Source: an uncultured Eubacteriales bacterium
GTDB taxonomy: Bacteria; Bacillota; Clostridia; Lachnospirales; Lachnospiraceae
Direction of reading: 5' to 3'
Assembly: GCA_900545455.1 (NCBI GenBank)
Contig: UQZF01000160.1
Coordinates: forward strand, 1-6,316
Length of the DNA stretch: 6,316 nucleotides
In this document: positions 1 to 4,075 of the stretch, in pieces
How positions within the stretch are numbered: the stretch's first letter is position 1
Layout of the letters: every line of letters begins with the position of its first letter
Notes under the pieces: generated by a model
Told to the model about the DNA's origin: nothing
Seen by the model: only the letters and a program-made list of their open reading frames with translations
Databases searched by the model: none
Program-made: the position numbers and the translations under genes

Positions 1-854
1 TCATAACACGGAAGCACGATTTTTGAATCAATCAAATCAAAAAGGCGCTCCTCATCCTTTCTTGTCTTTTGTTTTCCTGTCGCCGCCGTAATCACAAATC
101 TTTTCTTTTTTAGGGCAAGCTGACTCGGAACAGACTTATACATATCCGACAGGCGTCCCGAAGCATCTATCTTCTTTAAATCTTCCACATACAAATCTAT
201 AATTTTTCTTTTTACCTTGTCGACATAATCAAAATTTTTCTTTTCAATATAGGCTTCAACCGCCTGCGGCATTCCTCACACAGCCATATAAAGTCTGAAA
301 TTGCGCATAAGACTTCGATTTGTCGCATCCCCGACGGCAATTCCGCTGTCACATATCTGCCTGATTATCTCGGGATTACCTTCGACCGCCCACAAAAACT
401 CCTCATAATCCATCGGATACACATTTATTTTGTGTTCCTCGGACGGAATCATAATTCCCTTTACATTTTTCTTTATGGAAATAAGCGAGCCTGTCTCAAT
501 GTAATCATATCTGCCATCCTTGACCAGATATTTAATTGCCTGTCTTGCCCTCGGATAAAGCTGTATCTCATCAAATATAATCACCGAATTGCGCTCATAC
601 AGTCTTACTCCCGTCTCTGCCTGAAGTCTGAGAAAAAACAAATCGGGCTTTGCAATATCCTTAAACACGTCAAGCAGCTCCTCTGTTACATTTGCAAAAT
701 CAATCTTTATATACGACTGATATTCCTTCTTTGCAAACTCCTCCGCAATCGTTGTCTTTCCAACACGCCTTGCGCCCTCAAGCAGACAAGCATAACTGCC
801 TCTGTATTCCTCTTTCCATTCCAACAGGATGTCATAGGCTTTTCTCCTGAACAT
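1..854 (-). pseudogene. AAA_14/DUF4143-type ATPase, interrupted by an in-frame TGA and cut by the window edge
   Basis: The gene starts at ATG 854-852, preceded by an AGGGAGGGG ribosome binding site. The first 192 residues form a P-loop ATPase domain: Walker A GARRVGKTT at residues 27-35, Walker B SVIIFDEIQ at about 90-98, and a sensor-like YIETGS at 118-123. The frame then meets TGA at 278-276. Without any frame change it stays open for 91 more codons to the left edge, beginning GMPQAVEAYI, which continues the typical VGGMP motif of this family. The simplest reading is a GGA (Gly) to TGA change in a gene of normally about 400-470 residues. potA ends in TGA as a normal stop, so a recoded genetic code is unlikely. 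Members of this family are common, often strain-variable ATPases with a C-terminal DUF4143 region; their role is poorly known. The truncated 192-residue product keeps the nucleotide-binding motifs but lacks the C-terminal half. A sequencing error at one base cannot be excluded. Confidence 0.85.
276..278 (-). other. Premature in-frame TGA in the ATPase gene
   Basis: Read on the minus strand the codons are GCT GTG TGA GGA ATG CCG, giving A V stop G M P. The family motif here is V-G-G-M-P, so one G-to-T change in the first glycine codon explains the stop. An ATG lies two codons downstream (272-270), with GAGGA directly against it. Re-initiation there is conceivable, but the spacing is too short for a good ribosome binding site. 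Confidence 0.8.
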
Positions 855-953
855 TTTGCCCCTCCCTTCATAAAAAGTATAATTATTTCAAGTTTTTGTT
901 ATTTTGAGTAAACAAAGAATGTGCCTGCGGCGGTCGCTCGCGACATCTACATT

Positions 954-981
954 AAAAGGCGCAGGATTTCCCGCGCCTTTT
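954..981 (-). terminator. Rho-independent terminator after the GNAT gene
   Basis: A perfect 9-bp stem, AAAAGGCGC at 954-962 with GCGCCTTTT at 973-981, encloses a 10-nt loop. It lies 3 nt beyond the acetyltransferase stop codon. The A/T ends of the arms supply a short U-tract on either strand, so it could work in both directions, but the only gene ending here is on the minus strand. Confidence 0.8.
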
Positions 982-984
982 AAC

Positions 985-1431
985 TTATCGATGAATATAC
1001 ATTCTTGTCATGTCAGGTTCGCCGTCGCCCTGAACCATGCAGAGAAACTCCCAGCCGTATCGTTCATAGAAGCCCGTGTGGTCTGTAATGAGATATACGG
1101 GGCTTATTCCCTTCGCCCTTAAATCCTCCACCGCCATATCAAGAAGCCTTCCCGCAATTCCCTGACAGCGGTACTCCTCCTCGGTGTACACTGCACAGAC
1201 ATTCGGCGTGAGGTCTTTTCTGTCATGAAAATCATTCTCAATCACCCCGAGCCCGCCTATGATTTTGTCCCCGTCCATGCAAAGATACCAGCCGTACTCC
1301 GTGGCATTGCCAAGATAAGCCTCCATACATTCAAGGTATGCCTCCTTCGGCACTTCCCACTTACCATGAAACCACTCCGCGGCACGCTCCTTTAGCTGCG
1401 GTCTCTCCCTCAATGTTATATAATTATACAT
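985..1431 (-). CDS. GNAT-family N-acetyltransferase
   Basis: This 148-residue protein has the usual length and order of a single-domain GNAT enzyme, which moves an acetyl group from acetyl-CoA to an amine. The acetyl-CoA-binding motif A runs from about residue 78 to 100, with the R-x-x-G-x-A pyrophosphate loop as R88-C89-Q90-G91-I92-A93. The C-terminal motif HTGFYERYGWEF (118-129) is the typical GFY-x-x-x-GW segment of motif B. Before motif A, the strand WYLCMDGDKIIGGLGV (48-63) is the usual beta hairpin. No signal peptide or membrane segment is seen, so it is cytosolic. The start is supported by an AAGGGGG sequence about 6 nt upstream. It appears to be monocistronic, with a possible promoter upstream and a terminator directly after the stop. 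The acceptor substrate cannot be told from sequence; neighbours give no hint. Confidence 0.9.
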   Translation of the reverse strand: MYNYITLRERPQLKERAAEWFHGKWEVPKEAYLECMEAYLGNATEYGWYLCMDGDKIIGGLGVIENDFHDRKDLTPNVCAVYTEEEYRCQGIAGRLLDMAVEDLRAKGISPVYLITDHTGFYERYGWEFLCMVQGDGEPDMTRMYIHR

Positions 1432-1457
1432 ATTTTCCCCCTTTCTCCAATTAAAAT

Positions 1458-1490
1458 TTTATACTGAGAAGTGGGCTTTGTAAAGCCACT
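1458..1490 (-). promoter_or_regulatory. Possible promoter and overlapping dyad upstream of the GNAT gene
   Basis: On the minus strand a TATAAA -10-like box (1463-1458) lies about 27 nt upstream of the acetyltransferase start. TTTACA (1484-1479) sits upstream with a short 15-nt spacer, so the -35 match is weak. A near-perfect 21-bp dyad (AGTGG/CCACT outer arms, GGCTT/AAGCC inner arms, one unpaired G, 1470-1490) covers this -35 position. It is not followed by a T-run on either strand, so it is not a terminator; an operator is one possibility. Confidence 0.35.
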
Positions 1491-1547
1491 AAAAATACAT
1501 CATTAAACTTTGCAATTTTTACATCAATCTTCCTGAATAAATATCAG

Positions 1548-1575
1548 TTGACTTCATAAAAATATGATATATAAT
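1548..1575 (+). promoter_or_regulatory. Strong sigma-A promoter for a plus-strand small RNA
   Basis: TTGACT at 1548-1553 and a perfect TATAAT at 1570-1575 are separated by 16 nt, in A/T-rich surroundings. The expected start of transcription is about 1582. It points away from every recognised gene's direction, and the only thing downstream of it on its strand is a terminator about 65 nt further on. Confidence 0.75.
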
Positions 1576-1631
1576 ATTACTTAGAGTCATATGTTGTTCC
1601 GTCCTGGAGCTGCGTAGGACTCGTAATATTA
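1572..1631. repeat. Inverted repeat flanking the small-RNA core
   Basis: TAATATTAC at 1572-1580 is the exact reverse complement of GTAATATTA at 1623-1631. Just inside, GAGTC 1584-1588 matches GACTC 1618-1622, so 14 base pairs are possible with a 3-nt bulge (TTA 1581-1583). The left arm overlaps the -10 box and lies before the expected transcription start, so the full repeat would exist only at DNA level, or in a longer transcript. Confidence 0.65.
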
Positions 1632-1672
1632 ACAGAAGTATCGCATCCGCAGTTTAGCGGATGCGATTTTTT
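1582..1672 (+). ncRNA. Candidate stand-alone small RNA, about 90 nt, family not recognised
   Basis: The span is bounded by a consensus promoter just upstream and a perfect intrinsic terminator at its 3' end. No gene follows on the plus strand within the window. The 5' half holds three competing pairings: GAGTC 1584-1588 with GACTC 1618-1622; GTTCC 1596-1600 with GGAGC 1606-1610, closing a loop GTCCT; and GTCCT 1601-1605 with AGGAC 1616-1620. The last two share no bases. Together they would be a pseudoknot with almost no connecting loops, so probably only part of it or one alternative forms. The UCCU in the loop could pair with Shine-Dalgarno sequences, which is a common sRNA mode in Firmicutes (inference). 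An 8-codon ORF (ATG 1591 to TAG 1617) lacks a ribosome binding site. I do not match it to any riboswitch or sRNA class I know. Confidence 0.6.
1640..1672 (+). terminator. Rho-independent terminator of the plus-strand small RNA
   Basis: ATCGCATCCGC (1640-1650) pairs perfectly over 11 bp with GCGGATGCGAT (1657-1667) around a 6-nt loop AGTTTA. A run of six T follows (1667-1672). The T-run is only on the plus-strand side, so the terminator is directional and belongs to the transcript from the 1548-1575 promoter. Confidence 0.9.
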
Positions 1673-1674
1673 AT

Positions 1675-1745
1675 GTAATAGAAAACTTCATTCCTATTAC
1701 ACAAAAAGGGCACCGCGTTAATCTCTGCCGCGGTGCCCGTGTAAT
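1675..1745. repeat. Nested, competing inverted repeats around the small-protein terminator
   Basis: GTAATAG (1675-1681) is complementary to CTATTAC (1694-1700), and ATTACAC (1696-1702) is complementary to GTGTAAT (1739-1745). The second pair encloses the terminator stem and leaves only its A/T-run unpaired. The two repeats share bases 1696-1700, so they cannot both form. They reuse the GTAAT/ATTAC word also seen at 1572-1631. Confidence 0.6.
1703..1738 (-). terminator. Rho-independent terminator after the 39-residue gene
   Basis: Read on the minus strand, GGGCACCGCG and CGCGGTGCCC form a perfect 10-bp G+C-rich stem (arms 1729-1738 and 1708-1717) with an 11-nt loop, followed by TTTTT (1707-1703) and GTGT. 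It lies 24 nt past the stop of the small gene. It probably also ends any transcript coming through from hsp20. Confidence 0.9.
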
Positions 1746-1762
1746 CAACTACTCGTATTCAG

Positions 1763-1882
1763 TTATTCGTAGTGCTTTTTATGCTTGCCGGAAGTATGCT
1801 CTTCCTCTCCGTTCTCAGCGGTAAGGTTAACCTTCTGCTGAACTTTTCTCTTTTTCAAAGGATGCTTTGGATTCTTATCCAT
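1763..1882 (-). CDS. Small, highly basic protein of 39 residues, function unknown
   Basis: The ORF runs from ATG 1882 to TAA 1763 and encodes 39 residues rich in lysine and histidine (9 Lys, 1 Arg, 4 His). A basic block, HPLKKRKVQQK, lies at residues 7-17. A short acidic patch, GEEE, lies at 25-28, and the end is KHKKHYE. There is no membrane segment, signal peptide or cysteine. Support for a real gene comes from its surroundings: a TATAAT promoter just upstream, an AGAAAAGAAG purine-rich stretch about 9 nt before the start, and a strong terminator 24 nt after the stop. It sits 54 nt downstream of hsp20 on the same strand, with no terminator between them, so heat-shock read-through is plausible. 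The composition would suit binding to nucleic acid or the ribosome, but this is a guess. I do not recognise the family. Confidence 0.65.
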   Translation of the reverse strand: MDKNPKHPLKKRKVQQKVNLTAENGEEEHTSGKHKKHYE

Positions 1883-1905
1883 AATTAATCGCTTCTTTTC
1901 TATAT

Positions 1906-1935
1906 ATTATAGTAGTACAATTTTATTCAAAGCAA
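1906..1935 (-). promoter_or_regulatory. Promoter of the 39-residue gene
   Basis: On the minus strand, TTGCTT (1935-1930) and a perfect TATAAT (1911-1906) are 18 nt apart, directly after the hsp20 stop codon. The expected start at about 1899 would give a leader of only about 17 nt, which still includes the purine-rich binding site. The small gene can thus be expressed without hsp20. Confidence 0.55.
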
Positions 1936-1936
1936 T

Positions 1937-2377
1937 TTAGCCCTCGATAGAGATGTATCTGTTGGCTTCGACTGCCTTGTTATCCTTCTTAGGAACGGCA
2001 AGCCTTAAAATACCATCCTCGTATTTAGCCTTGATGTCGTCCTGAGTTACGCCCTCGCCTACGTAGAAGCTACGGCTCATCGAACCTGCGTAACGCTCCC
2101 TTCTGATATACTTACCGTTCTTGTCCTGCTCATCCTTATCAAGTCCCTTAGCGGCACTGATTGTAAGATAACCATTCTCAAGTCTGGCATTAATCTCATC
2201 CTTCTTAAATCCCGGAAGGTCGATGTCTACTTCATAGCCTGTGTCGGTTTCCTTGACATCCGTCTTCATCACATTGCCTGCATGCTTACCATACAGAGCC
2301 TTGTCAACTTCTGGGAATCCAAAGTCCATCCAGTCATCATTAAATAAGTTCTCTCCAAAAATACTAGGCATTAACAT
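1937..2377 (-). CDS. hsp20: Hsp20/alpha-crystallin small heat-shock protein
   Basis: This 146-residue protein is an ATP-independent holdase chaperone that binds unfolding proteins in the cytosol. The N-terminal arm (1-35) has the common MPSIFGENLFNDDW-type start. The alpha-crystallin domain spans about 37-130 with DIDLPGFKKDEI (51-62) and the signature A-x-x-x-x-G-x-L as AKYEDGIL (117-124). The C-terminal tail carries the oligomer-locking I-x-I motif (I142-S143-I144). Length fits the bacterial class typified by Clostridium Hsp18. An AAAGGAGAG site lies 8 nt before the first ATG; the second ATG, two codons in, is too far from it to be preferred. Expression should be heat-induced: a CIRCE operator covers its near-consensus promoter. 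The transcript would have an unusually long leader of about 117 nt. The small basic gene follows 54 nt downstream. Confidence 0.96.
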   Translation of the reverse strand: MLMPSIFGENLFNDDWMDFGFPEVDKALYGKHAGNVMKTDVKETDTGYEVDIDLPGFKKDEINARLENGYLTISAAKGLDKDEQDKNGKYIRRERYAGSMSRSFYVGEGVTQDDIKAKYEDGILRLAVPKKDNKAVEANRYISIEG

Positions 2378-2462
2378 AAGTCATCTCTCCTTTTCATAAA
2401 AAACAAAACCTAAATTTATTACCTTGTTCTTTGAATTTATTATTTTGGAACCGGGATGTTTG

Positions 2463-2481
2463 GGGAACTCTTTTTGTTCCC
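2463..2481 (-). other. Hairpin in the long hsp20 leader
   Basis: GGGAAC and GTTCCC form a 6-bp stem with a 7-nt loop, about 15 nt into the expected hsp20 transcript. A second GGTTCC (minus strand 2452-2447) could compete for the same GGAAC arm. It is not near the ribosome binding site and has no T-run. It might protect the 5' end, but no function is shown. Confidence 0.4.
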
Positions 2482-2500
2482 TTTCCTTTGTTCTGAGTAC

Positions 2501-2529
2501 GTTATATCACTACTTGTTAGCAATGTCAA
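2501..2529 (-). promoter_or_regulatory. hsp20 promoter
   Basis: On the minus strand a perfect TTGACA (2529-2524) is followed after 17 nt by TATAAC (2506-2501), with an upstream TG forming an extended -10 (TGATATAAC). The expected start is near 2494. The -35 box lies inside the CIRCE element, so bound HrcA would block RNA polymerase. Confidence 0.85.
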
Positions 2530-2543
2530 GCCTTGAGTGCTAA
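2517..2543 (-). promoter_or_regulatory. CIRCE operator (HrcA binding site)
   Basis: The CIRCE consensus is TTAGCACTC-N9-GAGTGCTAA. On the minus strand the first arm is a perfect TTAGCACTC (2543-2535), the spacer is exactly 9 nt, and the second arm is CATTGCTAA (2525-2517), with 7 of 9 matches. In all, 16 of 18 positions agree. Its position over the -35 box of hsp20 is typical of HrcA repression, relieved on heat shock. Confidence 0.9.
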
Positions 2544-2601
2544 TAAAATTATAAAAAAAATATTAACAAAAAATTATATCATATATTCCTCAATGTATCA
2601 T

Positions 2602-2652
2602 AAACAAAAACTTCCTTCTGCAAAGTGCATATCTCTCACTCTGCAGAAGGAA
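2602..2652 (-). terminator. Rho-independent terminator after the HMA-domain gene
   Basis: TTCCTTCTGCA and TGCAGAAGGAA (2612-2622 with 2642-2652) form a perfect 11-bp stem. Inside it, after one mismatch, AGTG/CACT adds 4 bp. On the minus strand it is followed by GTTTTTGTTT (2611-2602). It starts 25 nt after the stop codon. The rest of the 2544-2677 stretch is A/T-rich and holds nothing else I can identify. Confidence 0.85.
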
Positions 2653-2677
2653 ACTCATTTAGGTAAATCCGACAATA

Positions 2678-2896
2678 TTAAAATTCAATTTTACAGTCTG
2701 ACTCAACTTCCTTACAAGCCTTAAGAACATCTGCCATGACCTTCTTCTCGTCCTGTCCGTCCTCGAACTCGATTTCCATCTTCTGGGTCATAAAGCTTAC
2801 CGACGCGTCCATAACTCCCGGCGTGTTGTTGGCGATATCCTCCATAGTATTTGCACAATTGATGCAGTCCACTGATATGTTGTACGTCTTATTCAT
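2678..2896 (-). CDS. Stand-alone heavy-metal-associated (HMA) domain protein
   Basis: The 72-residue protein is one ferredoxin-like HMA domain. The metal-binding C-x-x-C is C11-I-N-C14, within VDCINCA, which matches the DCANCA form frequent in Clostridia rather than the GMTCxxC form of copper chaperones. Residues 26-42 (PGVMDASVSFMTQKMEI) are the conserved second helix-strand region. Two further cysteines, C61 and C68, lie near the C-terminus. Such proteins pass soft metals (Cu, Zn, Cd) to P1B-type ATPases in the cytosol, but no ATPase gene is next to it here, so partner and metal are unknown. AAAGGA lies about 10 nt before the start. It has its own promoter and terminator, so it is transcribed alone, or by read-through from the pot operon 124 nt upstream, which lacks a clear terminator. 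Confidence 0.88.
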   Translation of the reverse strand: MNKTYNISVDCINCANTMEDIANNTPGVMDASVSFMTQKMEIEFEDGQDEKKVMADVLKACKEVESDCKIEF

Positions 2897-2955
2897 AATA
2901 CAAACATCCTTTCCCCTTAATGATAATATCGGGTCAAAAGATAACCCCTGACATC

Positions 2956-2984
2956 ATTATATTACCATCCGGACTTTTTATCAA
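2956..2984 (-). promoter_or_regulatory. Promoter of the HMA-domain gene
   Basis: On the minus strand, TTGATA (2984-2979) and a perfect TATAAT (2961-2956) are exactly 17 nt apart. The expected start near 2949 gives a leader of about 52 nt. The leader opens with a 6-bp hairpin (GGGTTA with TGACCC, including one G-T pair). Confidence 0.75.
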
Positions 2985-2987
2985 CAA

Positions 2988-3010
2988 GAAAATGACCAAC
3001 TTTCATTTTT
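2988..3010 (-). terminator. Weak A/T-rich hairpin after potD
   Basis: AAAATG (2989-2994) pairs with CATTTT (3004-3009) around a 9-nt loop, just after the potD stop. It lacks G+C base pairs and a good T-run, so it is at best a leaky terminator for the pot operon. No better candidate exists before the next promoter. Confidence 0.25.
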
Positions 3011-3020
3011 ATTTCAATTA

Positions 3021-4070
3021 TTAATGAGCCTTTACCTTTGTCCAGAGATCAGCGCAGTAAGACTTAATCTCTGTCTCCTGATATGCAAATACCTCATCCT
3101 TGTCATATCCGACTCTTGTAACATAAGCGCTGATGCCCTTGTAAGCATCCTCCTGCATTGCCTCAAATGCCGACTCAATCGGTGAAGAATATCCAACCTC
3201 TTCTGTGTTGGCAAGTGCATTTTCCTCATCAAGCATGAAATTCATGAACTGATGTGCAAGCTCTGTATCGGTGCATTCCTTTGTCATTACCATGCAGTCA
3301 CACCAGATATTGGTTCCCTGCTCAGGCTCAATATAGGCAAGATTCTCATTCTCAGACATTATATATGCTGCATCACCTGAGTATACAACAGCGATTGACT
3401 TGTTTCCGGAAATCATGTTGTCGATAACATCATCACCTACATATACCGGATCCATTGTGTCTCTCTGATTGCAGAGCCACTGGTATGCCTCATCAAGCTG
3501 TGCGTAGTCCGTTGTATTCATTGAATAACCAAGTGCCTTTAATGCTATCATAAAAGAATCTCTCTCAGAATCATACATGTAGAGGTCACCCTTGTACTTC
3601 TCATTTAAAAGAAGATTCCAGCCTGCCTTTGCATCCTCCTCGGATACAACCGTCTTATCATAAAGAATACCTACCGAGCCCCAGAAATAAGGAACAGAGT
3701 ATGTGTTTTCAGGGTCAAAGCTTCTTCCGAACAAATCGGAAATAATGTTATCCTTATTGGTTATAAGGCTCCAGTCGACAGGCTGAAGATAATTTTCCTT
3801 GATGAGACGCTCAATCATATAATCCGAAGGAATTATTATATCGTACTTGCTTCCGCTCATGACCTTAGTATACATTGACTCGTTGGAATCGAAGGTCTCG
3901 TAAACCACCTTACAGTTATACTCCTTCTCGAACTTTGTGAGAAGAGTCTTGTCAATATACTCTCCGGCATTGTACACTCTGAGAGTCTTTTTACCCGATG
4001 AGCCGCAGCCACTGAGTGCAAGTGCAGCCATACATACACATAAAATAACAGCAATTAATTTCTTTTTCAT
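3021..4070 (-). CDS. potD: Polyamine ABC transporter substrate-binding lipoprotein PotD
   Basis: This 349-residue protein captures polyamine outside the membrane and delivers it to PotBC. It starts with a lipoprotein signal: KKK, a hydrophobic core, and the lipobox L19-S-G-C22, so C22 is lipidated. The mature part has the PotD/PotF fold with YNAGEYID (33-40), ETFDSNESMY (58-67), IIIPSDY (78-84) and PYFWGSVGI (127-135). From a remembered alignment to E. coli PotD, the ligand residues W255, D257 and Y293 correspond to W256, D258 and Y294 here. PotD W34 would be A35, W229 would be Y230, and D168/E171 would be S168/D171, so the pocket differs and the exact polyamine is uncertain. A GGAGGG site overlapping the potC end serves the start, 5 nt after the potC stop. 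It is the last gene of the operon. Confidence 0.93.
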   Translation of the reverse strand: MKKKLIAVILCVCMAALALSGCGSSGKKTLRVYNAGEYIDKTLLTKFEKEYNCKVVYETFDSNESMYTKVMSGSKYDIIIPSDYMIERLIKENYLQPVDWSLITNKDNIISDLFGRSFDPENTYSVPYFWGSVGILYDKTVVSEEDAKAGWNLLLNEKYKGDLYMYDSERDSFMIALKALGYSMNTTDYAQLDEAYQWLCNQRDTMDPVYVGDDVIDNMISGNKSIAVVYSGDAAYIMSENENLAYIEPEQGTNIWCDCMVMTKECTDTELAHQFMNFMLDEENALANTEEVGYSSPIESAFEAMQEDAYKGISAYVTRVGYDKDEVFAYQETEIKSYCADLWTKVKAH

Positions 4071-4075
4071 CTGAA

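Noticed and set aside
276..278. TGA read as glycine (genetic code 25) or as selenocysteine
   Set aside because: potA uses TGA as a normal stop at the expected end of the protein, other genes look standard, and no structure suggesting a selenocysteine insertion element stands out after the codon.
432..911. Long plus-strand ORF opposite the ATPase gene
   Set aside because: It is the shadow of a gene with clear Walker motifs on the minus strand; it has no recognisable domain or binding site.
1572..1580. TAATATTAC, identical to the rolling-circle nick site of geminiviruses and circoviruses
   Set aside because: There is no Rep gene or conserved stem-loop of that type. The word overlaps a TATAAT promoter in A/T-rich sequence, so chance is the better explanation.
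1591..1617. Eight-codon ORF inside the small RNA as a leader peptide
   Set aside because: There is no Shine-Dalgarno sequence at proper spacing and no downstream gene to be attenuated on that strand.
1843..1862. PLKKRKV-like stretch in the 39-residue protein that resembles a eukaryotic nuclear localisation signal
   Set aside because: The context is bacterial throughout; a basic block is enough to explain the likeness.
1781..1888. Plus-strand 35-residue hydrophobic ORF that resembles a type I toxin peptide
   Set aside because: It is the exact antisense of the Lys-rich small gene, whose AAA/AAG codons read as Phe/Leu on the other strand. It has no ribosome binding site, and the sRNA terminator upstream would block transcription from the only plus-strand promoter.
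3857..4054. Minus-strand ORF overlapping the start of potD in another frame
   Set aside because: It lies entirely within potD, has an unnatural composition and no ribosome binding site of its own.
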